DNA of 37,895 bases, from assembly GCA_011391545.1 (NCBI GenBank), contig JAABQI010000011.1, forward strand, positions 1 to 37,895, in the 5' to 3' direction. The DNA is from Rhodoferax sp. (lineage in GTDB: Bacteria; Pseudomonadota; Gammaproteobacteria; Burkholderiales; Burkholderiaceae_C). The notes beneath the pieces are model-generated. The model made no database searches, was not told the DNA's origin, and saw only the letters and a program-made list of their open reading frames with translations. The position numbers and the translations under genes were made by a program. Below are positions 9,685 to 19,630 of the stretch, in pieces (within the stretch, counting starts at the first letter, position 1; every line of letters begins with the position of its first letter).

Positions 9685-10331
9685 ATCTGGCGCAGTTTTT
9701 CTGGCAAGGCGATGCCCTGGCCCGAAGTGTGGCGCTGTTGCTGTTGGCCATGTCGGTGGCCAGTTGGGTGGCCATTCTCTGGAAAACCTGGTTGTTGCGT
9801 CGCGCCAGTGGCGATGTGGCGCGTTGCATTGCGGCTTTTTGGCAATCCGCATCAGTGGCCGAGGCGGTCCAGAAAATCCGGGCCTTCGATCGGGAGTCGC
9901 TGGTGTTGCCGCTGGTGTTGGCCACCCGGCTTGAAACCGATCAAACTTTGGCCAGCACCGGCGACCGCGCCCAGCAACTCACACGCGTGCTGCGCAACGC
10001 CTTGCACGCCGCGCTTGCCAAGCTGCAGCACGGTCAGGTGCTGCTGGCCACAATCGGAGCCACCGCACCTTTTGTCGGGCTGCTGGGGACCGTTTGGGGC
10101 ATCTACCACGCGCTGATCGCCATCGCCAGTGCGGGCCAAGTCACCATCGACAAGATTTCAGGCCCCGTGGGCGAATCACTGATCATGACCGCCGCCGGCC
10201 TGGTCGTCGCCATTCCAGCGGTGCTGGCCTACAACGTGCTGGGCCGCGCCGTGGCGCGGCTGGAAGCCGAGCTTGAAGGTTTTGCCCGCGACCTGCGCGA
10301 ACTCGGCAGCACCGGCGCGCTGGCGCACTAG
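9681..10331 (+). CDS. MotA/TolQ/ExbB proton channel family protein
   Basis: [31 protein letters not shown]...[28 protein letters not shown]; overlaps dapB stop by ATGA. Confidence 0.92.
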   Translation: MNLAQFFWQGDALARSVALLLLAMSVASWVAILWKTWLLRRASGDVARCIAAFWQSASVAEAVQKIRAFDRESLVLPLVLATRLETDQTLASTGDRAQQLTRVLRNALHAALAKLQHGQVLLATIGATAPFVGLLGTVWGIYHALIAIASAGQVTIDKISGPVGESLIMTAAGLVVAIPAVLAYNVLGRAVARLEAELEGFARDLRELGSTGALAH

Positions 10332-10339
10332 GGCCGGTC

Positions 10340-10801
10340 ATGTCGTTTGGCCGTTTGGACCGTTCCCTGGGCGCCCAGCCCATGAGCGACATCAACATGA
10401 CGCCGCTGATCGACGTGATGCTGGTGCTGGTGGTGATCTTCATCATCACCGCGCCCTTGCTGGCCAGTTCCATCAAGCTCGATTTGCCCACCACCGATGC
10501 GGCCACGGCCGGGGATGCACCCACGTCAGTCACCGTGGTGATGGACGCGGCAGGTCAGATTTACCTGAAAGACCAGGCGCTGCCCTTGGACGACCTGGTG
10601 CGCCAGCTCGCCCTGTCGGCCCAAGCCAATCCGCAGACCGAAGTGCTGCTGCGCGCTGACAAAGCCGTGCCCTACGGCCGCATCGTCGAGGTCATGGGCG
10701 CGGCGCACAAGGCAGGACTGAACCGCATTGGGTTTGTCGCCGATATGGCCGCACCGCCGCCAGACGCGCCAGCGGCAAAGGCGGCTGCTGTCAAACCCTA
10801 A
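10340..10801 (+). CDS. ExbD/TolR family biopolymer transport protein
   Basis: MSDINMTPLIDVMLVLVVIFIITAPLL. Confidence 0.92.
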   Translation: MSFGRLDRSLGAQPMSDINMTPLIDVMLVLVVIFIITAPLLASSIKLDLPTTDAATAGDAPTSVTVVMDAAGQIYLKDQALPLDDLVRQLALSAQANPQTEVLLRADKAVPYGRIVEVMGAAHKAGLNRIGFVADMAAPPPDAPAAKAAAVKP

Positions 10802-10825
10802 AATCGATTCTTATTTCACGCCACT

Positions 10826-10845
10826 GCGGCGCTTGCGCCGCTTTT
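10826..10845 (+). promoter_or_regulatory. GC-rich hairpin with U-tract immediately upstream of leuS
   Basis: GCGGCG-CTTG-CGCCGC-TTTT; ends 10 nt before the leuS ATG. Confidence 0.5.
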
Positions 10846-10855
10846 CCAGACCGCC

Positions 10856-13555
10856 ATGCAAGAAAAATACCAGCACCTCGACGTCGAACCCGCAGCCCAG
10901 GCCCATTGGGGCGCACTGGATGCTTACCGCGTCACTGACAACGCCGTCGATGTCAACGGCAAGCCGAAGAAGAAGTTTTACGCCTGCTCCATGCTGCCTT
11001 ACCCCAGCGGCAAGTTACACATGGGCCACGTGCGCAACTACACCATCAACGACATGCTGACGCGCCAGCTGCGCATGCAGGGCTTTAATGTGCTGATGCC
11101 GATGGGCTGGGACGCCTTTGGCCTGCCGGCTGAAAACGCGGCGCTCAAAAACGGCGTGCCGCCGGCCAAGTGGACCTTCGAGAACATTGCCTACATGAAG
11201 CAGCAGATGCAGGCCATGGGCCTGGCCATCGACTGGAGCCGCGAGGTCGCCACCTGCACGCCCGAGTACTACAAGTGGAACCAGTGGCTGTTCCTGAAGA
11301 TGTTGGAGAAAGGCATCGCCTACCGCAAGACCCAGGTCGTCAACTGGGACCCGATCGACATGACCGTGCTGGCCAACGAGCAGGTCATTGACGGCAAGGG
11401 CTGGCGCACCGGCGCTACGGTGGAAAAGCGCGAGATTCCCGGCTACTACCTGGCGATCACCCAGTACGCTGACGAACTGCTGGCCAACGTGACCGGCGAC
11501 AAAATGCCCGGCTGGCCAGAGCGCGTCAAGCTGATGCAGGAAAACTGGATCGGCAAGAGCGAGGGCGTGCGCTTTGCCTTCACCCATGACATCAGGGCGG
11601 CCGACGGCACGCTGATCGGCGACGGCAGGATGTACGTGTTCACCACGCGGGTCGACACCATCATGGGCGTGACCTTTTGCGCCGTGGCGGCCGAGCATCC
11701 GCTGGCTTTGCACGCCGCCGCCACCAACCCGACGCTGGCCGCCTTTTTGGCCGAGTGCGCCCACGGCGGCACCACCGAGGCCGAACTCGCCACGCAAGAG
11801 AAAAAGGGCCTGGCCACGGGCCTTTTCGTCACGCATCCTTTGAGCGGTGAACCGGTCGAGGTGTGGGTCGGCAACTACGTGCTGATGAGTTATGGCGACG
11901 GCGCGGTGATGGGCGTGCCCGCGCATGATGAGCGCGACTTTGCCTTTGCCCTCAAATACGCCTTGCCGATCAAGCCGGTGGTGGGTGTGAATTCACAAGG
12001 GTTTGACACCACCGCTTGGCAGGATTGGTACGCTGAAAAAGGCGCGGGTGTCGCCATCAACTCCGGCAAGTACGACGGTTTGAATTTCAAGGCCTGCGTC
12101 GAAGCCGTGGCGGCTGATCTGCTGGCCCTGGGGCTGGGCGAAAAGAAAGTCACCTGGCGCCTGCGTGACTGGGGCGTGAGCCGCCAGCGCTACTGGGGCA
12201 CGCCGATCCCGATCATCCATTGCGACGAGCACGGCGCTGTGCCGGTGCCCGAGCAAGACCTGCCGGTGGTGCTGCCGGTTGACCTGGTGCCGGACGGCTC
12301 GGGCAACCCGCTGAACAAGTGCGAGGCTTTCCACGCCGGGGTCACGTGTCCGGTGTGCGGCAAGCCGGCGCGGCGCGAGACCGACACCATGGACACGTTC
12401 GTGGACAGCTCCTGGTACTTCATGCGCTACTGCGACCCGAAAAACAGCGAAGCCATGGTCGCTGACGGTGCCGACTACTGGATGCCGATGGACCAGTACA
12501 TCGGCGGCATCGAGCACGCCATCCTGCACCTGCTGTACGCGCGCTTCTGGACCAAGGTGATGCGCGACCTGGGGCTGCTCAAGATCGACGAGCCCTTCAC
12601 CAAGCTGCTGACTCAGGGCATGGTGCTCAACCACATTTATTCACGCCGCACCGAAAAAGGTGGCAAGGACTACTTCTGGCCGGCTGACGTTGAGCATGTG
12701 GTCGACGAGGCCGGCAAAGTGATTGGCGCCAAACTCAAAAACGCCGTTGGTGACCTGCCTGTGGGCACGCTCATCGACTACGAGGGCATCGGCACCATGT
12801 CCAAGTCCAAAAATAATGGCGTCGATCCGCAGGACCTGATCGAGAAATACGGTGCCGACACCGCCCGCCTGTACACCATGTTCACGGCGCCGCCCGAGGC
12901 CACGCTGGAATGGAACGACGCCGCGGTGGAGGGCAGCTACCGCTTCCTGCGCCGGGTGTGGAACTTCGGCGTCAAGCTGGCTGCGACGGATCTGCCAGCG
13001 GTTCACGTCGCGATGGCAACGGCGGCCAGCCTGAAAACGCTTGAATTCGGCAAGGAAGCCAGGGCCTTGCGACTGGAAATCCACACCTTGCTCAAGCAGG
13101 TCGATTACGACTACCAGCGCATGCAGTACAACACCGTGGTCAGCGGCGCCATGAAAATGATCAATGCGCTGGAAGACTTCAAGGCGCCGGAAACTGCTGG
13201 TGCGCAGGTGGCGCTGGTCGAAGGCTTCGGCATTCTGCTGCGCTGCCTGTACCCGGCCACACCCCATATCACCCACACGCTGTGGCGCGAACTGGGCTAC
13301 GCCGGGCAACTTGGTGATCTTCTCGACGCATCCTGGCCGCAGGTCGATCCAGGCGCCCTGGTGCAGGACGAAATCGAACTCATGCTGCAGGTCAACGGCA
13401 AGCTGCGCGGCTCGATCGTGGTCAGCGCCAGCGCCGACAAGGCTGCCATCGAGCGGGCCGCCATCGGCCATGAGATGTTCCAGAAACTCAGCCAGGGTGC
13501 GGCGCCCAAGAAGGTGATTGTGGTGCCGGGCCGCCTGGTCAACCTGGTGGTCTGA
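10856..13555 (+). CDS. leuS: Leucyl-tRNA synthetase
   Basis: [20 protein letters not shown] (HIGH) and [14 protein letters not shown] (KMSKS); ~899 aa. Confidence 0.97.
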   Translation: MQEKYQHLDVEPAAQAHWGALDAYRVTDNAVDVNGKPKKKFYACSMLPYPSGKLHMGHVRNYTINDMLTRQLRMQGFNVLMPMGWDAFGLPAENAALKNGVPPAKWTFENIAYMKQQMQAMGLAIDWSREVATCTPEYYKWNQWLFLKMLEKGIAYRKTQVVNWDPIDMTVLANEQVIDGKGWRTGATVEKREIPGYYLAITQYADELLANVTGDKMPGWPERVKLMQENWIGKSEGVRFAFTHDIRAADGTLIGDGRMYVFTTRVDTIMGVTFCAVAAEHPLALHAAATNPTLAAFLAECAHGGTTEAELATQEKKGLATGLFVTHPLSGEPVEVWVGNYVLMSYGDGAVMGVPAHDERDFAFALKYALPIKPVVGVNSQGFDTTAWQDWYAEKGAGVAINSGKYDGLNFKACVEAVAADLLALGLGEKKVTWRLRDWGVSRQRYWGTPIPIIHCDEHGAVPVPEQDLPVVLPVDLVPDGSGNPLNKCEAFHAGVTCPVCGKPARRETDTMDTFVDSSWYFMRYCDPKNSEAMVADGADYWMPMDQYIGGIEHAILHLLYARFWTKVMRDLGLLKIDEPFTKLLTQGMVLNHIYSRRTEKGGKDYFWPADVEHVVDEAGKVIGAKLKNAVGDLPVGTLIDYEGIGTMSKSKNNGVDPQDLIEKYGADTARLYTMFTAPPEATLEWNDAAVEGSYRFLRRVWNFGVKLAATDLPAVHVAMATAASLKTLEFGKEARALRLEIHTLLKQVDYDYQRMQYNTVVSGAMKMINALEDFKAPETAGAQVALVEGFGILLRCLYPATPHITHTLWRELGYAGQLGDLLDASWPQVDPGALVQDEIELMLQVNGKLRGSIVVSASADKAAIERAAIGHEMFQKLSQGAAPKKVIVVPGRLVNLVV

Positions 13556-13558
13556 GCC

Positions 13559-14107
13559 ATGACGCAACACGCAACCTTGAATCCTTCGGCGGGCGCCTCG
13601 CGGCGCGCTGTGCTTCAGCTGGCAACCCTGGTGGCTGCCGGCGCCGGGTTGAGCGGCTGTGGCTTTCGGCTGCGCGGCAGCCAGGCCTTTTCTTTTCAAA
13701 GGATTGCCATCGTGCCAAACCCCGGTGGTGCCGTGGCGCAAGAATTGCGCTCCTCCTTTGGCAAGGGTGTGCAGGTGCTCGCCGCAGAAGATGACCTCAA
13801 GTCAGCGCAACTGGTGTTGACGCTGACCGATGAACGGCGCGAAAGGAGCGTGGTCGGCGTCAATGTCTCGGGGCAGGTGCGTGAATTCCAGTTGCGCCTG
13901 CGCGTGCGCCTGAGCCTGCGCACCGGCCAGGGCAAGGAAATCAGCGCGAACGACGACCTCATTCAGCGGCGCGACATCAGCTACAACGAAACTGCCGCGC
14001 TGGCCAAGGAAGCCGAGGAAGTTCTGTTGTACCGCGACATGCAGACCGATATCGTGCAACAAATCCTGCGCCGCCTGGCGACGATTCAACCGGCCCAACT
14101 GGATTGA
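13559..14107 (+). CDS. lptE: LPS-assembly lipoprotein LptE
   Basis: LSGCGFRLRGSQAFSFQRIAI; position leuS-lptE-holA is conserved. Confidence 0.9.
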   Translation: MTQHATLNPSAGASRRAVLQLATLVAAGAGLSGCGFRLRGSQAFSFQRIAIVPNPGGAVAQELRSSFGKGVQVLAAEDDLKSAQLVLTLTDERRERSVVGVNVSGQVREFQLRLRVRLSLRTGQGKEISANDDLIQRRDISYNETAALAKEAEEVLLYRDMQTDIVQQILRRLATIQPAQLD

Positions 14108-14116
14108 CGCAGCGCC

Positions 14117-15184
14117 ATGCAAATCCAGCCCACCGCCCTGGCCGCGCATCTGCAAAAAGGCCTGAAGAGCCTATACACCCTGCACGGTGACGAGCCGCTG
14201 CTGATCCAGGAGGCGCTCGACACCATTCGCACCGCGGCACGCGCGCAAGGGTTCACCGAGCGAAGTTCGCACACCGTGTCCGGTGCCCACTTCGACTGGG
14301 GCGAGGTGCTCGCCGCCGGCGGTTCCCTGAGCCTGTTTGCCGACAAACAAATGCTGGAGCTGCGCATCCCGTCGGGCAAGCCCGGCAAGGAGGGCAGCAC
14401 GGCGCTACAGCAGTTGGCGCAAGCGGCGCGCGGCAACGACAGCGTGCTGACGCTGGTGATCCTGCCGCGGCTGGATCGCACGACCAAATCCAGCGCCTGG
14501 TTTGCCGCGCTGGAGGGCGGCGTCACACTCGAAGTGAGTCCGGTGGAGCGGGCTGCCCTGCCGCAGTGGATTGCCCAACGGCTGGCCGCCCAGGGCCAGC
14601 GCGTGGTGGCGGGCGTGGACGGCCAGCGCACGCTGCAGTTTTTTGCCGACCGTGTGGAGGGCAACCTGCTGGCAGCGCACCAGGAAATCCAGAAGCTTGC
14701 ACTGCTGCACCCACAGGGGGAACTGAGCTTTGCGCAGATCGAGAGCGCGGTGCTCAACGTGGCCCGTTATGACGTCTTCAAGCTCAGCGAGGCGGTGCTC
14801 GCGGGTCAGCCTGAGCGGGTGCAGCGGATGCTTGACGGCCTGCAGGCCGAGGGTGAGGCCGAAGTGCTGGTGCACTACACGCTGAGTGAAGACATTCGCG
14901 CGCTCAAACGTGTCAAGGACGCTATTCAGCGGGGCAGCCCCCTGCCCATGGCCTTGCGCGAGCAGCGCGTCTGGGGCACCAAGGAACGCTTGTTCGAGCG
15001 GGTGCTGCCGCGCTTGAGTGCCGCCACACTGTCGGGTTTTCTGCAGGATGCCCACCTTGTGGATGGCGTGGTCAAGGGGCTCAAGCGGCCCGACTGGCCC
15101 GCAGAACCCTGGCAGGCATTGCAGTTGTTGGCGCTGCGTCTGTGCAGCGCGTGCGCCGCGCAGAAAACGGCATCGCCGGTTTGA
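14117..15184 (+). CDS. holA: DNA polymerase III subunit delta
   Basis: LYTLHGDEPLLIQEALDTIR; follows lptE. Confidence 0.93.
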   Translation: MQIQPTALAAHLQKGLKSLYTLHGDEPLLIQEALDTIRTAARAQGFTERSSHTVSGAHFDWGEVLAAGGSLSLFADKQMLELRIPSGKPGKEGSTALQQLAQAARGNDSVLTLVILPRLDRTTKSSAWFAALEGGVTLEVSPVERAALPQWIAQRLAAQGQRVVAGVDGQRTLQFFADRVEGNLLAAHQEIQKLALLHPQGELSFAQIESAVLNVARYDVFKLSEAVLAGQPERVQRMLDGLQAEGEAEVLVHYTLSEDIRALKRVKDAIQRGSPLPMALREQRVWGTKERLFERVLPRLSAATLSGFLQDAHLVDGVVKGLKRPDWPAEPWQALQLLALRLCSACAAQKTASPV

Positions 15185-15295
15185 TCGGGCGGGTAAGCCC
15201 GCGTGTCAGCCCGGCGTCAACTGCCGGGACCCATGATGGGCCGTGAACGGGAACCCCAGTCGGCGTTTCTGTGTTCACGTTTTAAGGGAGACACC

Positions 15296-15535
15296 ATGAG
15301 AAAAGTTTTGACATTGTTGGGCCTGAGCCTGTTGCTGGGCCTTGCCCATGCCGCAAGCCCTGCGACCCCTGCCGAGGCGGCAAGCGCCGCGACCCCGGCA
15401 ACGTCTGCGGTCCCTGCGGCAAACAGCACCCAGCAGAACAAAATGAAAACCTGCAACAAGGAAGCCGGCGACAAAAAACTCAAGGGTGACGAGCGCAAAG
15501 CCTTCATGAAGACTTGCCTGAGCAACAAGGGCTGA
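15296..15535 (+). CDS. PsiF repeat-containing small exported protein
   Basis: Signal peptide MRKVLTLLGLSLLLGLAHA and KMKTCNKEAGDKKLKGDERKAFMKTCLS repeat; AAGGGAG upstream. Confidence 0.82.
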   Translation: MRKVLTLLGLSLLLGLAHAASPATPAEAASAATPATSAVPAANSTQQNKMKTCNKEAGDKKLKGDERKAFMKTCLSNKG

Positions 15536-15559
15536 GGCTGTAAGTCAAAAAAAGCCGCA

Positions 15560-15597
15560 AAAGACCCCGCCAGTTCGGCTGCGCGGGGTTTTCTTTT
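15560..15597 (+). terminator. Rho-independent terminator after psiF-like gene
   Basis: GACCCCGC...GCGGGGTTTTCTTTT stem and U tract. Confidence 0.72.
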
Positions 15598-15600
15598 GGC

Positions 15601-15726
15601 ATGATGCTGGCTATGCCGACACGCCAGACCCTGACGCCTTCCATTTCCTGCGTGATTCCTGCCTACGCCAAAGCGCGCAGCCTTGGCGCGCTGGCGCTGC
15701 AACTGCCGGATCAAGCCCCGGCGTGA
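15601..15726 (+). pseudogene. Fossil of a GT2 glycosyltransferase (N-terminal stub fused in frame to a short tail)
   Basis: MMLAMPTRQTLTPSISCVIPAYAKARSLGALALQLPDQAPA*; SISCVIPAY resembles the GT2 N-terminal motif; abuts GtrA. Confidence 0.6.
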
Positions 15727-16091
15727 GCGCATCCACTTTCTGGTTTCTGGCCGTCGGCGGCGCGGCAGCGGCGACCCATATGGCCATTTTTGCGCTGGCC
15801 CAGGCCCACATGTGGCCCGAATTGGCCAACGCGCTGGGATTCGTGATTGCGTTTGGCGTCAGCTTTGCAGGGCACCGGCTGCTCAGTTTCAAGGACGCCG
15901 GCACCAGCGTGGCCACCAGCCTGCGCCGATTCGGCATCACCGCGCTGGCCGGCTTTGCCAGCAACGAGATCATGTTCGTTTTGTTGCTGCGCTGGCTGGC
16001 GCTGCCAAGCCTGCTGGCGCTATTTTTGGCGCTGGTTTTTGCAGCCGGGCAAACCTTTGTGCTCAGCCGTTTCTGGGCTTTTCGCCGCTGA
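15723..16091 (+). CDS. GtrA family membrane protein
   Basis: Four-TM pattern, FVIAFGVSFAGHRLLSFK...FVLSRFWAFRR; GTG start overlapping the upstream stub stop (GTGA). Confidence 0.82.
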   Translation: MSASTFWFLAVGGAAAATHMAIFALAQAHMWPELANALGFVIAFGVSFAGHRLLSFKDAGTSVATSLRRFGITALAGFASNEIMFVLLLRWLALPSLLALFLALVFAAGQTFVLSRFWAFRR

Positions 16092-16114
16092 CGAGGCAGC
16101 GGTTCCACCCGGAA

Positions 16115-17038
16115 TCAACCATGCGACAGCGCGAAGCCCGGGCGGGCATATTGCTCTTTCAGGTAGTCCACCCACAGCCGCACGCGCAGCGGCAAATGCT
16201 TGCGCTGGGGAAAGACGGCGTAAATGCCGTTGGAAGGTGCCGCAAACTCCTCCAGCACCGGCACCAGCGCGCCCGAGGCCACCTCGGCCTGCACCTCCCA
16301 GGTGCTGCGCCAGGCAATGCCGTAACCCGCCAGACACCAGTCGAACAACACCTCGCCATCCGAGCAACTCAGCGGCCCGCCGGGCTTGAGGTGAATCACT
16401 TCAAGGCCTTCTTTCTGTGGCACTGAAAAGGCCCAGCCCCGTGTTTGCGAGGCATCGCTGGACAGCGTCAGGCAATCGAAGCGGGCCAGATCGTGCGGGT
16501 GCTGCGGCGTGCCGTGGCGTTTCAGATAACCGGGCGTGGCCACGCAAAGGCGGCGGTTGTCGGCCAGGCGCACGCTCACCAGCGAGGAGTCGGGCATTTC
16601 GCCCACGCGCACGGCGCAGTCGAAGCCCTCGGCCGCCAGGTCCACCACCCGGTCGCTGAGGTTGAGGGAAATCGTCACCTCGGGGTGCAACTCGCGAAAG
16701 CGCGGCACCAGGGGCGCCACATGGCGGCGGCCAAACCCGGCCGGCGCAGTCAGGCTCAAATGGCCGCTGGCCTTGATGCCGCCCGCCGACACGCTGGCCT
16801 CGGCATTGGCCAGGTCGCTGAGCAGGCGCTGGCAGTCTTCCAGAAATGCGTTTCCTTCGTGCGTCAGGCTCACGCGCCGCGTGGTGCGCACCAGCAGTTT
16901 GACACCGAGCCGGTCTTCCAGCGCATCAAGGCGCCGGCCGATGATGGCGGCCGCCACGCCCTCGGCCTTGGCTGCCGCAGTCAGGCCACCGCGGGTGGCC
17001 ACTGCCACAAAGGTTTCGAGTTGTTTGAGTTTGCTCAT
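16115..17038 (-). CDS. LysR family transcriptional regulator
   Basis: MSKLKQLETFVAVATRGGLTAAAKAEGVAAAIIGRRLDALEDRLGVKLLVRTTRRVSLT HTH. Confidence 0.93.
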   Translation of the reverse strand: MSKLKQLETFVAVATRGGLTAAAKAEGVAAAIIGRRLDALEDRLGVKLLVRTTRRVSLTHEGNAFLEDCQRLLSDLANAEASVSAGGIKASGHLSLTAPAGFGRRHVAPLVPRFRELHPEVTISLNLSDRVVDLAAEGFDCAVRVGEMPDSSLVSVRLADNRRLCVATPGYLKRHGTPQHPHDLARFDCLTLSSDASQTRGWAFSVPQKEGLEVIHLKPGGPLSCSDGEVLFDWCLAGYGIAWRSTWEVQAEVASGALVPVLEEFAAPSNGIYAVFPQRKHLPLRVRLWVDYLKEQYARPGFALSHG

Positions 17039-17122
17039 GGTTTGGGCGCCAGCGCACGCGTCCGGCTGCAAAGGCGCATGTTAACAACGCCGTCCGGGTG
17101 CTTCAAACTGAGGAATCAGGGT

Positions 17123-17986
17123 TCAGGTGTAGCGCTTGCTGCGCAAATTGTTCTTCATGTCGCGCAACAGGGGCTGCAACTTGTCGCCGCCAATTCGCAA
17201 GGCCACGCAGGTGGCCAGGATGTCGATGATCATCAGGTGCAGCAGGCGCGACACCATGGGGCTGTAGCGGTCATACCCTTCCGGGTGGTCGGCGGCCACA
17301 TGGATGTCACCCGCGGCGGCCAGCGGTGAACCGCTGGCAGTAATCACGATGGTGGTGGCGCCATTTTTGCGTGCAATGTCGCACGAGTCCATCAAATCGC
17401 GGGTGCGCCCCGAATTGGAAATCACCAGCACACAGTCGCCGGGCTGCAACAGCGAGGCGCTCATCACCTGCATGTGGCCGTCGCTGTAGGCCACGCCGTT
17501 GATGCCGAGCCGGAAAAACTTGTGTTGCGCATCCTGCGCCACCACGCCCGAGTTGCCTACCCCGAAAAACTCGATGCGCCGGCCCGCCTTGTAGGCCGCC
17601 ACCAGCGCATCCACCGCTTTTTCAATGGCGCTGGCCGACGCGTCATTGCGGTATTTCAAAAAGGCCGCGACGGTGTTGTCGATGACCTTGACCATGATGT
17701 CGCTGGTCTTGTCGTCCACATCGACGCTGCGGTGGATAAAGGGCACACCTTCGCGCACACTGCCAGCCAGCTTGAGCTTGAAGTCGCTCAGGCCGTCGTA
17801 ACCCACACTGCGGCAAAAGCGCACAACGGTCGGTTTGCTCACATGGGCGCGGTCGGCCAGTTCGCTCACCGGCAGCAGGGCAAAACTGCGCGGGTCGCTC
17901 AGCACCAGTTTGGCCACGCGCTGTTCGGCGGGGGCCAGCGAGGGCAGGCAGGCCTTGATTCGGTCTAGCACTCCTCGCTCCAGCAA
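17123..17986 (-). CDS. hexR: HexR-like RpiR family transcriptional regulator (HTH + SIS)
   Basis: SELADRAHVSKPTVVRFCRSVGYDGLSDFKLKLA; SIS domain FFGVGNSGVVAQDAQHKFFRLG; adjacent to zwf. Start TTG 17986 or GTG 17971. Confidence 0.88.
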   Translation of the reverse strand: MLERGVLDRIKACLPSLAPAEQRVAKLVLSDPRSFALLPVSELADRAHVSKPTVVRFCRSVGYDGLSDFKLKLAGSVREGVPFIHRSVDVDDKTSDIMVKVIDNTVAAFLKYRNDASASAIEKAVDALVAAYKAGRRIEFFGVGNSGVVAQDAQHKFFRLGINGVAYSDGHMQVMSASLLQPGDCVLVISNSGRTRDLMDSCDIARKNGATTIVITASGSPLAAAGDIHVAADHPEGYDRYSPMVSRLLHLMIIDILATCVALRIGGDKLQPLLRDMKNNLRSKRYT

Positions 17987-19419
17987 AAGCCGTCGCGGGC
18001 AATCATGGTGCTGGTGGCGCTGGGGCCCCAGGTGCCTGCGGCATAGGGCTTCGGGCCCTGCGCATCGGTCTGCCAGTGGTTCAGGATGGGCTCGACCCAG
18101 CGCCAGGCTTCTTCCTGCTCGTCGCTGCGCACAAACAGGTTCAGGCGTCCGTCAATCACGTCCAGCAGCAGTCGCTCATAGGCGCCGACACGTTCGCCGC
18201 CAAAGCGTTTGTCGAAGTCCAGATCCAGTTGCACCGGCGCCAGGATGTTGGAGTTCTGGCGCTTGTCCTGGGCTTGTGCCAGCAGGTGCAGCTCCAGTCC
18301 GTCCTTGGGTTGCAGGTTGATCACCAAGCGGTTGGCGTCGCCAATCTGCGAATTGAAAATGGCGTGCGGCGTGGGCCGGAAGTTCACCACAATGCGTGCG
18401 TCACGCCCGGCCAGACGCTTGCCGGTGCGGATGTAAAACGGCACGCCAGCCCAGCGCCAGTTGGAAATTTCGGTGCGCAGCGCGACAAAGGTCTCGGTCC
18501 GGCTGGCCGGGCTCACGCCCAGTTCTTCACGGTAACCTGGCACGGCTGCGCCGGCAATGGCACCCGCGGCATACTGGCCGCGAATCACATCCTGTGTCAG
18601 GGTCTCCGCAGTCCAGGGCTTGAGCGAGCGCAACACCTTGAGCTTTTCGTCGCGGATGGCATCGGCGTGTGAGTTGATCGGGGGTTCCATGCCAATCGCG
18701 CACAGCAGTTGCAGCGCGTGGTTTTGCACCATGTCGCGCAGCGCGCCGGTGGTCTCGTAAAACGCACCGCGCTTTTCCACGCCAAGCTCTTCAGCAATCG
18801 TGATCTGGATGTTGGCAATGTGCTCACGCCGCCACAGCGGCTCAAACAGGGCATTGCCAAAACGCAGCGCAAACAGGTTTTGCACGGCGGGTTTGCCCAG
18901 GTAATGGTCGATGCGGAACACCTGCTTTTCGCTGAACACCTGGGCCACACTGCGGTTGATGGCGCGGTTGCTGGCCAGGTCGTGGCCCAGCGGCTTTTCC
19001 AGCACCACGCGGGTCTGCGGCGTGTTGAGTCCGGCCGCAGCCAGTTGCTCGACAATGGTGGTGAACAGCGTGGGCGCGGTGGCCAGGTACATCACCACGG
19101 TGTCGGCCTGGCGCTGCGCCAGTTTGTCACGCAGGTAAGCGTAATGCGCGGGTTTGGACAAGTCCATGCTGACAAATTCCAGCAGGCTGGAAAAGCGCAA
19201 AAATTCTTCCGGACTGGGGCGTTTGGCCAGTTCCACTTGCTCAAACCGGGCCTGGATCATGGCGCGGTAGCGCTCGTCGCTCAGGTCATCGCGACCGACA
19301 CCAATGATGCGCGCCCCTTCGGGCAGGGTGCCGTGTTTGAAGGCCTGGAACAGGGCGGGCATCAGCTTGCGCCAGGACAGGTCGCCGGTGCCGCCAAAGA
19401 GAACAAGGTCAAAGCTCAT
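17965..19419 (-). CDS. zwf: Glucose-6-phosphate 1-dehydrogenase
   Basis: LFGGTGDLSWRKLMPALF, RIDHYLGKPAVQNL; start set at MSFDLVLFGG. Confidence 0.95.
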   Translation of the reverse strand: MSFDLVLFGGTGDLSWRKLMPALFQAFKHGTLPEGARIIGVGRDDLSDERYRAMIQARFEQVELAKRPSPEEFLRFSSLLEFVSMDLSKPAHYAYLRDKLAQRQADTVVMYLATAPTLFTTIVEQLAAAGLNTPQTRVVLEKPLGHDLASNRAINRSVAQVFSEKQVFRIDHYLGKPAVQNLFALRFGNALFEPLWRREHIANIQITIAEELGVEKRGAFYETTGALRDMVQNHALQLLCAIGMEPPINSHADAIRDEKLKVLRSLKPWTAETLTQDVIRGQYAAGAIAGAAVPGYREELGVSPASRTETFVALRTEISNWRWAGVPFYIRTGKRLAGRDARIVVNFRPTPHAIFNSQIGDANRLVINLQPKDGLELHLLAQAQDKRQNSNILAPVQLDLDFDKRFGGERVGAYERLLLDVIDGRLNLFVRSDEQEEAWRWVEPILNHWQTDAQGPKPYAAGTWGPSATSTMIARDGFCWSEEC

Positions 19420-19471
19420 GTGAAAAGTCAGCGTTGGGTTGAGAGGGACGAAGCCAAAAATGAACCCGTAA

Positions 19472-19486
19472 TGTAACTTAGTTTCA
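19472..19486. promoter_or_regulatory. Candidate HexR operator upstream of zwf
   Basis: TGTAAC-TTA-GTTTCA, one mismatch from a perfect palindrome of TGTAAC; resembles the remembered HexR consensus TGTARTxxxxYTACA. Confidence 0.5.
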
Positions 19487-19630
19487 TGATTTTTGACAAA
19501 GTTGGTAACCATTGTCGTTGCCGCTGCAACGCTGTGAGCCACTTTCACCATCTGTTCCGATGGGCGCAGCCTGCTTCGATAAACTACCCTTGTGAATCGA
19601 TGTCCCCCAAATCCCGTTTAAGGAAACATA

